This document shows, one piece after another, positions 52,269 to 61,628 of a stretch of DNA of 64,000 nucleotides. A model generated the notes under the pieces. It saw nothing but the letters and a program-made list of their open reading frames with translations. It was not told where the DNA came from and ran no database searches. Each line of letters begins with the position of its first letter. Position 1 is the stretch's first letter. Made by a program: the position numbers and the translations under genes. This stretch comes from Myxococcales bacterium (GTDB lineage: Bacteria; Myxococcota_A; Polyangia; Polyangiales; Houyiibacteriaceae): the NCBI GenBank assembly GCA_029861865.1, contig JAOTYL010000001.1, positions 258,066 to 322,065 on the forward strand. The letters are read 5' to 3'.

Positions 52269-52757
52269 TTACTGGACGAATCCTCCCCCACAGAAGACCG
52301 ACAATTGCAATGGCACCGCCTCTGTGAAGACATCCGCGAAGGTCTGTAACTCCCGCTCGATACCAGGAACGTTTGCCGTGGCGTCGACCACACAGGGCGT
52401 ATTCGCTTCTTCACCGAGCCATGTGGCATCAATCGTCAGCGTCTCGCCAACGGCAAGGTTCATCACACACTGATCCAGTTCGAAACCTGGATCACCAGGA
52501 TCGTCCACCAACAGCTGGTCGATCGTGCACCTCTGCTCTTGACTGGTGAGCACAACGCCGATTCCAGGTTGGAAGTTGATGTTGTCCAGATGGACCCGGT
52601 TACAGTCTGCACTTTTAAGGTCGGTTGGTTGGTCGCAGCTGCAAGTCACTCCTCTTAGGCTGCAGCCCGACACACCGTTCCCGTCCGCCTCGCTGCACCC
52701 GGCCAACGATGCGATCGCAAGCGCCATTCCAAACATCCATGCGGTTAAGTAACGCAT
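52269..52757 (-). CDS. Small Cys-containing lipoprotein, unknown function
   Basis: About 162 residues from ATG 52757 (MRYLTAWMFGMALAIASLAGC; lipobox LAGC). The mature protein has around ten Cys, many near the N-terminus (GCSLRGVTCSCDQPTDLKSA), then a beta-rich part ending LSVFCGGGFVQ. No domain recognised. Longer frame to 52856 rejected because the lipoprotein signal fits the downstream ATG and GGGGAGGTGACG precedes it. Confidence 0.8.
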   Translation of the reverse strand: MRYLTAWMFGMALAIASLAGCSEADGNGVSGCSLRGVTCSCDQPTDLKSADCNRVHLDNINFQPGIGVVLTSQEQRCTIDQLLVDDPGDPGFELDQCVMNLAVGETLTIDATWLGEEANTPCVVDATANVPGIERELQTFADVFTEAVPLQLSVFCGGGFVQ

Positions 52758-52988
52758 CGTCACCTCCCCGCGCCCCAACGGGGCGCGACCCAGTTGACTC
52801 GGGTGTTGCACGCCGCGTGCCAGCGCGGAATCCTGACTCTTGCGAGGCGTTGCCAATCATGATCGCAAGGCGTGCGCTTTGCGGGCGCTATCGCGCACGG
52901 ATTGCGCGCACAGAGGCGACTCTCTGCCAGCGTGAGAGGTTCTACGGTTGCAGCCATTGACGTTTGGGGTGAACGAATGTGGAGGCGC

Positions 52989-53852
52989 TTACGCTGCTCG
53001 CCGCCTTGCATCTACGATCGCCCTGCGGCGCTCTTGCCGGCGCACGGCTGCGTCCTTGAGCGCTTCGCGGATGCGCTCCTCGAGTAGCTCATTGGTCGCG
53101 TTTAGCCGGTCGACGAAAGATTGCTCGATCTCACGCTTTCGCAAGACCGTCTCGTACAGCTCGTCGAACACCGCGACCACGGCTGGCTCGAGCCCACTTT
53201 CGGCGGCACTGACTTCCAGGCAACGGTCGGAGACCTGCGTCCTCAGTTGAGGCTGCACCTGCGCTACGGCGCGGGCGACATCACCCTCTCCCAGCCACTC
53301 AAAGACGTCTCCGACAGTCGCCTCAGGCCTCTCGATCACGGCATCGTACGCCACCATGAACATGGGGTACCGACGCGTCACCACATCGCTGATCAGCGAG
53401 AAGTTGTGCGTCCACCACTCGAGTGCCGCAGGGATGTAGACGGGAGGCGGGACGCACGGCTTCTCGTCGCCACACTGCGCGTTCTTGGCCTGTTGCTCCA
53501 TCGTGTAGAGGCGGTCCAGCGAGCGCACATATTCGCGCCACGGCCTTACCGTTGCGATCACTTTGTCGATGTACGCACGGTCGGTTCGAATCAGCCCTGG
53601 CACGAACACCTTGAGTGCGTGTCGCCGCGTGGCCTCGGGGAACAGGTAGTGTCCAGTCTTGGGATCCGGGTTGGTCGCATGGTACACGCCTTCGCGCAGA
53701 TCAGACTCATAGAACCCGCCCGGGTTGGCGTCCTTGATGGTGCTACCCCAGTCCTTGGGGAAGGCGCTACCGATCGAAGGGAAGCCCCCCTCGATCAGTA
53801 GCTGCATCCACATCGAAGTGCCCGAACGCTTGGTGCCGGTGACGATGATCAT
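52989..53852 (-). CDS. Sulfotransferase-like protein
   Basis: About 287 residues from ATG 53852, preceded by GGAGG at 6-bp spacing; the longer frame to TTG 53885 is rejected. The PAPS-binding 5'-loop is MIIVTGTKRSGTSMWMQLL, and the 3'-phosphate region would be RPWREYVRSLDRLYTM. The middle has TRRYPMFMVAYDAVIERPEA, a typical sulfotransferase strand. The C-terminal 60 residues are a charged helix. Substrate unknown. Confidence 0.8.
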   Translation of the reverse strand: MIIVTGTKRSGTSMWMQLLIEGGFPSIGSAFPKDWGSTIKDANPGGFYESDLREGVYHATNPDPKTGHYLFPEATRRHALKVFVPGLIRTDRAYIDKVIATVRPWREYVRSLDRLYTMEQQAKNAQCGDEKPCVPPPVYIPAALEWWTHNFSLISDVVTRRYPMFMVAYDAVIERPEATVGDVFEWLGEGDVARAVAQVQPQLRTQVSDRCLEVSAAESGLEPAVVAVFDELYETVLRKREIEQSFVDRLNATNELLEERIREALKDAAVRRQERRRAIVDARRRAA

Positions 53853-53894
53853 CTGAATCCTCCGTGGCTCTTCGCTGTCATGCAATCCAAGGGA

Positions 53895-54224
53895 TCAGTA
53901 GCCGTTGTAGAAGCTGTCGCCGCCCGCTAAGAAGGGGTCGTTCGTCGGATTAGGGTCGTTATCAGGGAGAACGACGCCATCCCCCGAGCCGCCGCCGTAG
54001 TAGCCGCCATAGTAGCTGCCCCCGTTGGCGCAGCCGTCTAGGTCGCTGTATTCGAAGCCCTCGCCGCCGTAGTAGTCACCGTAGAGGTCGCCGTAGCCCG
54101 CGACGGTCTTTTCGCTCGGGCACTGCCTCTGGCTTCCAGGCCCAGCGACGCCCGGATCACCGCAGCCGGTGAGAGCGAGGGCACCAATAGCAAGCTTGGG
54201 GATCGTCTTTTTTGGTTGAAACAT
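53895..54224 (-). CDS. Gly/Tyr-rich lipoprotein
   Basis: About 109 residues from ATG 54224, with AGGAG upstream (MFQPKKTIPKLAIGALALTGC; lipobox LTGC). The mature part is low-complexity: YGDLYGDYYGGEGFEYSD and NGGSYYGGYYGGGSGDG, ending FYNGY. Unknown role; perhaps structural. The longer frame to 54476 overlaps the divergent malic enzyme gene and is rejected. It stops 42 bp before the sulfotransferase-like start. Confidence 0.75.
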   Translation of the reverse strand: MFQPKKTIPKLAIGALALTGCGDPGVAGPGSQRQCPSEKTVAGYGDLYGDYYGGEGFEYSDLDGCANGGSYYGGYYGGGSGDGVVLPDNDPNPTNDPFLAGGDSFYNGY

Positions 54225-54392
54225 GCTGAACTCCTCTCCTTCTTTCTGGTCAATCGGTTCCGCGGCTTTGAGGTCCGCGAGTGTTGTCACGTCTGGGCTA
54301 CGTCCGGATGGAGCGTTTGGATTAAGGGCGCCACGCCTAGGGAGGCAGGTCTTGGTGCGAAGGGACCGATTCGACCCTTTTTTCGCCAAATC

Positions 54393-56165
54393 ATGGCTCT
54401 TCCGATCGACCAGGACAGCTTCTACGCTAAGCCCGACGTCAGGAGGCGTGCAGTGAAGGGCGAGACTTACGATCAAAAGCTAGGCGGGGAAGACCGCATC
54501 GAGACTCGCAAGCGGGGAGTTTGGCTGCTTAAGAACCCCTCCACGAACAAAGGGCTGGCCTACACGAAAGAGGAGCGCAGAGAGCTCGGCCTTGACGGTC
54601 TGCTGCCAGACCAGGTGCTCGAGATCGAGCAGCAGGTCGAGCTAGAGCTGGAACATCTCCGCGTGAAGTCGACCGACCTCGAGAAGTACATCGGGCTGAC
54701 GAGCCTGCAAGACTTGAACGAGGTGCTTTTTTACCGCCTGCTGGTCGAGAACCTGCCAGAGCTATTGCCAATCGTTTATACGCCGACCGTCGGGTTGGCC
54801 TGCCAGCAGTTCAGCCACATTCTTCGGTCCGCGCGCGGCATCTGGATCACGCCGAACAACATCGACCACGTGCACGAGGTTCTCGAGAGCGCGCCCTTCC
54901 ACGACATCCGGCTGCTCGTCGTGACCGACAACGAGCGCATCCTGGGGCTCGGCGATCTCGGCGCCGGCGGCATGGGGATCCCGGTCGGCAAGCTAGCGCT
55001 TTACGTGGCGGGCGCCGGCATTCATCCGTCCAAGTGCCTTCCGGTGAGCCTCGACGTGGGCACCAACAACGAGGAGCTGTTGAACGACCCGCTCTACAAC
55101 GGCCACCGAGGGCGCCGACTGACGGGCCGGGCCTACTTCGACTTCGTCGAGCGCTTCGTCCAGGCCGTGCGCGACGTGTTTCCCCGCGCCATCATCCAGT
55201 GGGAGGACTTCGCCAAGACGCACTCGTTCCCACTTCTCGAGCGCTACCAGAAGCGCGTCCCAAGCTTCAACGATGACATCCAGGGCACCGCTGCGGTGGC
55301 CTTGGGCGGCATCTTTGCTGCGCTTCGGATCACGGGGCAGACGATCCGCGACCAGCGGATTCTCTTCATCGGAGCGGGCGGCGCTTGCATCGGCATCGCG
55401 CGGTTGACGTCGGCTGCCATGCGCCGGGCGGGAGCCACCGATCACGAGATCGAGCGCGCAATCGCTGCCTTCGACTCGAAGGGTCTCTTGCATGCCGAAC
55501 GCGAGATCGAGGAGCCCTTCAAACGGGAGTTCGCGCTCGGCAGGGAGAGCCTCGAGCACTACGGGCTCGCGCACGGGTCCGACACAACCCCGGTGGAGAT
55601 GATTCGCGCCTTCAAGCCGACCGTCCTGGTGGGCGCGACGGCCCAGCCGGGTGTGTTCACCCGCGAGATGATCGAGGAGATGGCGAAGCACGTCGATCGA
55701 CCCCTCATCCTGCCGCTCTCCAACCCGACCTCGAAATCGGAGTGCACTCCCAAAGACGCCCTCGAGTGGACCGGCGGCCGGGCGCTAGTGGCCACGGGCA
55801 GCCCGTACGACGACGTCGTTTGTGAAGGCAAGCGTCACGTGATCGGGCAGAGCAATAACGTCTTCATCTTCCCGGGCGTTGGCTTGGGAGCCATCGTCTC
55901 GAACGCGCGCGAAATCAACGACGAAATGTTCCTGATCGCCGCGCAGACCCTGGCGAGCTGTGTCACTGAAGAGTGCCTGACGCTCGGCGCCATCTTCCCG
56001 AGTGTGAACGATCTACGCGAAGTGAGCTTCAAGATCGCGTGTGCCGTCGTGCGCTCGGCCCGCGACGCGTATATCGGGCGTATGGTCCCCGACGACGAAG
56101 TCGAGGAAACGGTGCGAAGCGCGATTTGGTACCCGAGCTACATCCCGATCTTCGCCGAGGGCTAA
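54393..56165 (+). CDS. maeA: NAD(P)-dependent malic enzyme (malate dehydrogenase, decarboxylating)
   Basis: A 590-residue enzyme of the long form found in E. coli MaeA and eukaryotes. Motifs: LLPIVYTPTVGLACQQFS (catalytic Tyr), ERILGLGDLGAGGMGIPVGK, PSFNDDIQGTAAVALGG (metal-binding Asp), the Rossmann loop LFIGAGGACIGIARL and LPLSNPTSKSECTP. It decarboxylates malate to pyruvate with reduction of NAD(P)+. Start ATG 54393 (MALPIDQDSFYAKPDVRRRA); the frame to 54216 overlaps the lipoprotein gene. Whether NAD or NADP is used cannot be read safely. Confidence 0.95.
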   Translation: MALPIDQDSFYAKPDVRRRAVKGETYDQKLGGEDRIETRKRGVWLLKNPSTNKGLAYTKEERRELGLDGLLPDQVLEIEQQVELELEHLRVKSTDLEKYIGLTSLQDLNEVLFYRLLVENLPELLPIVYTPTVGLACQQFSHILRSARGIWITPNNIDHVHEVLESAPFHDIRLLVVTDNERILGLGDLGAGGMGIPVGKLALYVAGAGIHPSKCLPVSLDVGTNNEELLNDPLYNGHRGRRLTGRAYFDFVERFVQAVRDVFPRAIIQWEDFAKTHSFPLLERYQKRVPSFNDDIQGTAAVALGGIFAALRITGQTIRDQRILFIGAGGACIGIARLTSAAMRRAGATDHEIERAIAAFDSKGLLHAEREIEEPFKREFALGRESLEHYGLAHGSDTTPVEMIRAFKPTVLVGATAQPGVFTREMIEEMAKHVDRPLILPLSNPTSKSECTPKDALEWTGGRALVATGSPYDDVVCEGKRHVIGQSNNVFIFPGVGLGAIVSNAREINDEMFLIAAQTLASCVTEECLTLGAIFPSVNDLREVSFKIACAVVRSARDAYIGRMVPDDEVEETVRSAIWYPSYIPIFAEG

Positions 56166-56227
56166 CCGGAGACAAACCGCCGAGGGCTAGCTACCGGGGT
56201 GAGGCGTCCTACGGTGTCTGCTACGAC

Positions 56228-58567
56228 ATGGTCATGCTGAAAGCAGCTGGTGTGGTGAGCGCGATCGTTTTGGCCTTGGGGTGCAGTGACGGGGAGGACT
56301 CGAGCGGCATCGACGACGACCTGTTCTCACCGGCGGTATTTGCTGACCCCCCACTCGAGTTTGGTCCGCAGGCGCGGTGGTGGTGGCCAGGAGGGGCCGT
56401 AGATGATGCGACGCTGCGCGAGGAGTTGAGCCAGGTTGCGGAGCTGGGCTACAGCGCAGTCGAGATTCAGCCGTTCATGTCGGCCGTCACGAATGCCGAT
56501 CTGAGCAACGACTCCCGCATCCGTACCGTCGGCGATGCTTCATTCTTGGAGCGGCTACGCACCGCTGCATGTACCGCACAGGAGCTCGGGCTCTCCTGGG
56601 ACCTGACGCTCGGAAGCGGATGGTCCACCGGAGGCGTGGGCATCGACCAGGATGGGGCGCGCCAACTGATCTTGGCTGAGCTCACAATTAGCGGACCAAG
56701 GAGTTACGAAGGCCCGCTGCCCGAGGCGGAGCCCCCTACTTGGATCGACGCCACGAACAGCATCCTTCCTGCAATCGCCGGCTTCGACGAAAACGCCACC
56801 GTGGTGTCGGTCCTCGCGGCCGAAGTGCTCGAGGAACCTGAGAGCTCGCCCGTCATTCTCGGGGATGTGGTCGATTTGGGGTCGAGCGTGGCGGGTAACA
56901 TGTTGTCGTGGGAGGTCCCCGAGGGCACGCACCGCGTTTTCGCGATCTACGAGAATCGAACGCTGCATTTCCCGGTAGGCAACGCGTACCCCGGACCGCT
57001 CGAGGCAGCGCGAATCATCGATCATCTCGATCGCAGGGGCGTCGAGGCCTTCATCGATCGCGAGTTTGGAGCTTGGATCGACGCGGTTGCCGATTGTTCT
57101 CCACGCGCGGTATTCGTGGATAGCTTCGAGCTCGTCGGAGAGCTGCCTTGGACGACGGCGTTCGGCGCGAAGTTCGAGTCTACCCTCGGCTACGATATCA
57201 CGCCGATGCTTCCCTTCCTGTTCTTAGCGGGCGGCGAGTCCGAATACGCGACCCTAGCCGGGGCCGGGCCGCCTCGCTATCAGGCGACCGCTCAGCGCGG
57301 CCTCCGAGCGCGAGAAGACTACGAGGCGTTCCGTGGCGCCTTGTTTGTCGAAGAGCTCATCGACCCCCTTGGTGCGTGGCTGCAGGACCGAGGCATAGAG
57401 TTTCGGCTGCAAGCCCACGGTGGATACGCCGATGTCCTCGACGCTTATGGCATGGCCGACGTTCCCGAGTCCGAGGGACTCTACGGTGGCGGTTCCTACG
57501 ACTTTCTTCGTCTAGCGGCGTCGGCCGCGTAGGTAGGCGGCAAGCGCTTCGTGAGCAGCGAAACGTTTCCCACCGTTGGCGCGGCGCAGTTGACCGAGGA
57601 TGAGGCGCGACTGCTCATGGGGCGAGCCTTCAGTGCCGGCATCAATCGGCTCATGGTTCACGGTCATGCATATCCATATCTCCACCAGGACGGGCAGCGC
57701 TGGTTTCCTTTTCATCCGCTCGAAGACAGCGCGTTCAAAACTGGGCCGCTGGATCTGACGTTCGACATTCACCCAGACGCCGAGATCTGGGCCGCACTTC
57801 CATCCCTCAACCGGATGGCCGCGAGGCTCAGCTACGCCATGAGCCGTGGCGCCGCAGCGGCCGAGGTGGCTTGGCTCTACCCTGAGTGGGAGGCAGAGAA
57901 CTTCGTGAACTTCGGTGCCGACAGTGTCGAGCCGGGTGCATTCGAATCGGAGATCAGCAAGGCGCTGAGACGGGCGGGCTTTTCGTATGCGCGCTTGAGC
58001 CGGTCGGCGCTTGCGGCGTCCACCAGCGATGGCGGCCAGCTACGAGCCGGTCAGGCCTCCTTTCGTGCTCTCGTCATCGAGAACGTCGATGTCATAGACC
58101 CAGAAGTCCTTCGGGCGGTTCTCGACGCGGCCGACGCTGGAGTCGCCGTAGTTTGGATGGGAAGCATCCCAGAGCGCGCCGACGGCTTGGTTGACGCGAT
58201 CTCGCGAGACGCGATGGTCGAAGCGCTCGCGGATCGGGTGCAGTCGGATGTCCGGATGGTGTCGTCCGCGGACGAAATCCCCGCAGCGATCGCAGAGGCC
58301 GGCGTGCTCCCGGCACTGAGTCCGCTGAGCTCGGACGGACTCCGAATGTCGGTGGCGCGTCGCCAAGTGGTCGGCAGCGATCTCTATTTCCTCTTCAACG
58401 AAAGCTATCAGCAGCAGACCGATCAATTTCGCATTGAAGGGGAGTTTGCGGAGGCGCGTCTGTTGGACCCGGATACCGGCCAAGCCCTGGAAACGAACCT
58501 CGATGGCGATGTGCTGACGGTAACTTTGCCAGGCGCACGCGGTGTCGTGCTTTGGCTCGCGAGATAG
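56228..58567 (+). pseudogene. GH106-like glycosidase (alpha-L-rhamnosidase type) lipoprotein interrupted by an in-frame UAG
   Basis: One continuous frame of 779 codons with a single UAG at 57530-57532. Part one (56228-57532, 434 residues) has a lipoprotein signal (VLALGCSDGE), RWWWPGGAVDDATLREEL and ends YDFLRLAASAA. Part two carries on in the same frame with VGGKRFVSSETFPT, AGINRLMVHGHAYPY and a C-terminal beta domain; on its own it would start at 57551. The join reads AASAA-stop-VGGKRFVSSET, where related GH106-like proteins have 'SSAAHxxGKxxVxxES'. There is no frameshift, and both halves keep family-like sequence, so the change is recent, or a sequencing error, or the stop is read through. 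Signs of use in rhamnose-containing glycan breakdown are only family inference. Confidence 0.82.
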
Positions 58568-58580
58568 GCGATCGTCCAGA

Positions 58581-59345
58581 CTATTTCCCTTGCCAGTTGG
58601 GTGGGCGTTTTTCGATGAACGCGCGGGGGCCTTCTTTGAAGTCCTCGGTGTTCATGATCTGAGCGGTCGCCTCGTAGCCTACGCGCCACAGGGCATCGTC
58701 TGCATCGATGAAGGCGCGGACGGCAACGCGACGGCTTGCCTGCACGGCCAAGGGCGCATTGGTTGCCACCCGATCGGCGAGCTTCAGTGCTTCTTCCACC
58801 ACTTGGGCTTCGGGAACGACCTTGTTGACCATGCCCAGCTCGTAAGCCCGTTGGGCGGACAGCGGATCGCCTGTCATGATCACTTCGAGCGCGGGGGCCA
58901 TGCCGATCGCACGGGGCAGACGGAACAAGCCACCGGCAGCGGCCACCAGGGAGCGTTTGACTTCTGGCAAACCAAACATCGTTTTGTCGGAGCAAATGAT
59001 CATGTCGCACGCGAGCGCGATCTCGGTGCCGCCTGCAAGCGCACTGCCCGTCACTGCTGCAATCACCGGCTTCGTTCGTTCGCGTTTGGTGATGCCGGCA
59101 AAGCCGCCTTTCTTGGTGCTAAGCGAGACGACATTACCAGCGGCAATTTCCTTCAAGTCGGCGCCCGCGCAAAAGACCGGGCCATTCGCTTTCAGAATGG
59201 CTGCCCACAATGCGTCATCTTTCTCGTATCTGTCGAGCGCGCTTTCGATGCCACTGGCCATTTCGCCGTTGATGGCATTGCGTGCCTCGGGTCGATCGAG
59301 CGTGATGCTGGCGATGTGTCCGTTCGTTTCAAAAGTAACGCCCAT
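58581..59345 (-). CDS. Enoyl-CoA hydratase/isomerase family protein
   Basis: A 254-residue crotonase-fold enzyme from ATG 59345, with GAGGAGA as ribosome site; the frame to 59681 is rejected. ANGPVFCAGADLKEIAAGN gives the first oxyanion-hole strand, VTGSALAGGTEIALACDMII the second, and the Glu of LPEVKRSLVAAAGGLFRLP is in the usual catalytic position. C-terminus ends EGPRAFIEKRPPNWQGK, typical for enoyl-CoA hydratases. Takes part in fatty acid or other acyl-CoA oxidation. Confidence 0.94.
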   Translation of the reverse strand: MGVTFETNGHIASITLDRPEARNAINGEMASGIESALDRYEKDDALWAAILKANGPVFCAGADLKEIAAGNVVSLSTKKGGFAGITKRERTKPVIAAVTGSALAGGTEIALACDMIICSDKTMFGLPEVKRSLVAAAGGLFRLPRAIGMAPALEVIMTGDPLSAQRAYELGMVNKVVPEAQVVEEALKLADRVATNAPLAVQASRRVAVRAFIDADDALWRVGYEATAQIMNTEDFKEGPRAFIEKRPPNWQGK

Positions 59346-59453
59346 GGGTCTTCTCCTCGTGAGGCAGGATACGCGATTTCGTGGCATGAATTGAGAAATA
59401 CCCCATACTGAGAGTAGCGCGGCTCGAGGTTGTCGCGCGGTGCGGATGGCGAC

Positions 59454-59876
59454 GTGAGCGACACTTTTCAGTATCGGTTCGACGAGACCCGTTGGCCGCT
59501 TGTGATCATCCCTTCGCCTGGTGGCAGGGACCCGGAGTCGATCGACCAGGACACCTTCTACGAAGAGTTCCATCGATTCAGCGAGAGGGATGAGCGAGCG
59601 TTCTTCGTTCATGATTTGCGGGGCGTCCAACGCATGGACGCCGGCCGACGTCGCCGTTTTGTCCAGTGGGCCAAGCTGCATTCACCTACGGCCCGCAAGC
59701 TCATCATCGGCTACGCGGTCCTCATCAATTCGAAGCTCATGGCAGGCGTGGTGACCGCCGTCCTTTGGTTGATGCGCCCCCCCGCCCCGATGAAGGTGTT
59801 CTCGAACCAGGTTGACGCTGAAGCCTGGCTCTTTTCGTTGGACAACGAGCGCTATCCAAGCGCAAAAACAGGCTGA
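59454..59876 (+). CDS. SpoIIAA/STAS-like hypothetical protein
   Basis: About 140 residues from GTG 59454 (MSDTFQYRFDETRWPLVIIP). Alternating strand/helix pattern: WPLVIIPSPGG, FFVHDLRGVQRMDAGRRRRF and RKLIIGYAVLINSKLMAGVV, similar to the SpoIIAA-like (STAS) fold found in many small regulators. No catalytic motif seen. Function unknown. A TTG-started extension to 59430 is possible. Confidence 0.65.
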   Translation: MSDTFQYRFDETRWPLVIIPSPGGRDPESIDQDTFYEEFHRFSERDERAFFVHDLRGVQRMDAGRRRRFVQWAKLHSPTARKLIIGYAVLINSKLMAGVVTAVLWLMRPPAPMKVFSNQVDAEAWLFSLDNERYPSAKTG

Positions 59877-59951
59877 GCCTGAGAGCAACCGCTCCAACAA
59901 CGCCGCGGCTCGGTCGGCCGACCGCGCCGGATGTGATACTCCTTCGGCGCC

Positions 59952-61556
59952 ATGTCCTGGGAGCGTCGAGGCGTTGCTGTTGCCGTAGCCACCCCGATAA
60001 GCGTGGTAGGCGCGCACGCGTTGACGACGTTGCAGGCCGCTTCGGTGGGGCCACCGATCTCAGCCGCGACAGTTGCGCTGGTGCTCCCGGTGATCGCAGC
60101 GGGTGTCGCGCACTGGCTGAAGCCGTCGTGGGTCGTTGGCGGTTTGGTGGCGGGGATCGTCGGTGGCGGAATGGCTGCAGCCAGCGGGCTATCGTGGGTC
60201 TTCTTGCCTCTATTGCTGCTGGTTGGCGTGTTGCTGAGCACTCTGGCCAACCGCATCGAGCGCGCGTTGCCGCAGTCTGTGGATGGCGCCTGGCAACGCT
60301 CCCGGGCCAAGACCATCGCTTGGGCGGTGCTGGCGCTGGTGATGTTGGTTCAGGTCTCGAGGTTGAGCGCGTTCATGGCGGATCGGGAGGTCACCTGGGG
60401 TTCGACCTTTCCACCGGTGCCATTCACGGTGACACACATGTGCATGGCGTCGTACGTGCACGCCGCCGATCTGACGCGCCAGAACGACCCCAACCTTTAC
60501 GACACCACACACTATCCGAACTTCGGACTCACCGAGGCCGAAGACATCGAGACGTCGGTGGCCGGCCTTCAGTCGTACCTCGACGACTCTTTCCACTACC
60601 CCCCGCCGTTCTTGTTGCTTCCCCGCCTGTGGCTTGCGCTGAGCAACGACTATCTCGTCATTCGCTCTGTGTGGTTTGCGCTCCAGATCCTGATGTTCGC
60701 TGCCTTCGCTGTGTTGCTCGCGCGCTGGATCGGTGGTTCGACGGGGGCTTGGGCACTGTGGATGCTGCCCCTGGTGCTCGCGTCCATGCCCACGCTGTTC
60801 AACTTCCAGTTTGGGCAAATTCACCTGTTCACCATCTGGACGGCGATGGCCGGGATGCTGGCTTTCGAGATCAAACGTCCCGCCGTTGGCGGTCTGCTGT
60901 TGGCGGGGGGAGTGGCGTCGAAGCTTTTTCCAGGGATCTTGGTGCTCTATCTGTTGCTACGAAGGCGCTGGCGTGACCTCGCCTGGACCGGAGCGTTTTC
61001 CGTCGTGTTTGCCCTGCTGAGCGTGGCGGTGACGGGAACCACGCCCTTTGTGCAGTTCTTCAGCTTTCTACTGCCGCGGCTAGTGTCCGGAGAAGCGTTT
61101 TCCTTCGTCACCGACACCTTGGTGATCACCACCAACCTGTCTGTTCCGGGTACCGTGTGGAAACTGGACTTACTCGGAATAGAGGGCGGCGATGCGCTAC
61201 TGGGCCCCGCTTCCACCGGTTACACGCTGCTCATCCTGGCCGCGACCTGGTTCGCGACACGCCTCGACGTAGATCGCGTCGGTCGCGTGCAGATCTGGCT
61301 GTCGCTCCTGATCCTCGCATCCTTGCGGAGCCCCTTGGTGCCAGTCTACGGCGTCGCCCCCGTTTTGTGGCTCATGACGCTGCAGCTCGACCGCGTGGAC
61401 ACCACCAAGGGCCTTATCGCGTTTGGCATCAGCTGGGCCTTCATTAGCAGCGTGCCCCCAGCTCCCAATCCGGTCGTCACCATCGCGCTCTACGGTGTTG
61501 CGCAGCTTGCCATGTTGTACTGGGTGCTCAAACCTCTCCGTCCTGCGCACGGTTGA
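59952..61556 (+). CDS. GT87-family (PF09594-like) membrane glycosyltransferase
   Basis: A 534-residue integral membrane protein with about 12 hydrophobic segments. A large extracytoplasmic loop lies between helices 4 and 5 (VTWGSTFPPVPFTVTHMCMA ... DDSFHYPPPFLLLPRLWLAL), with the DPNLYD and FHYPPPF motifs that mark GT87/DUF2029 mannosyltransferase-like enzymes, and FNFQFGQIHLFTIWTAMAG plus GGVASKLFPGILVLYLLLRR follow. Members use polyprenyl-phosphate sugars. Start ATG 59952. Acceptor unknown. Confidence 0.86.
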   Translation: MSWERRGVAVAVATPISVVGAHALTTLQAASVGPPISAATVALVLPVIAAGVAHWLKPSWVVGGLVAGIVGGGMAAASGLSWVFLPLLLLVGVLLSTLANRIERALPQSVDGAWQRSRAKTIAWAVLALVMLVQVSRLSAFMADREVTWGSTFPPVPFTVTHMCMASYVHAADLTRQNDPNLYDTTHYPNFGLTEAEDIETSVAGLQSYLDDSFHYPPPFLLLPRLWLALSNDYLVIRSVWFALQILMFAAFAVLLARWIGGSTGAWALWMLPLVLASMPTLFNFQFGQIHLFTIWTAMAGMLAFEIKRPAVGGLLLAGGVASKLFPGILVLYLLLRRRWRDLAWTGAFSVVFALLSVAVTGTTPFVQFFSFLLPRLVSGEAFSFVTDTLVITTNLSVPGTVWKLDLLGIEGGDALLGPASTGYTLLILAATWFATRLDVDRVGRVQIWLSLLILASLRSPLVPVYGVAPVLWLMTLQLDRVDTTKGLIAFGISWAFISSVPPAPNPVVTIALYGVAQLAMLYWVLKPLRPAHG

Positions 61557-61628
61557 CACGAGACGGTTGACTCGCGGCCTGGTTTTCGTCGATGCTCGTG
61601 GTTCGCCTGATCGAAGGAGGTAACCCTG

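Noticed and set aside
57530-57532. Pyrrolysine insertion at the UAG
   Set aside because: No pyl genes in the window and no methylamine methyltransferase context; a mutation or sequence error is simpler.
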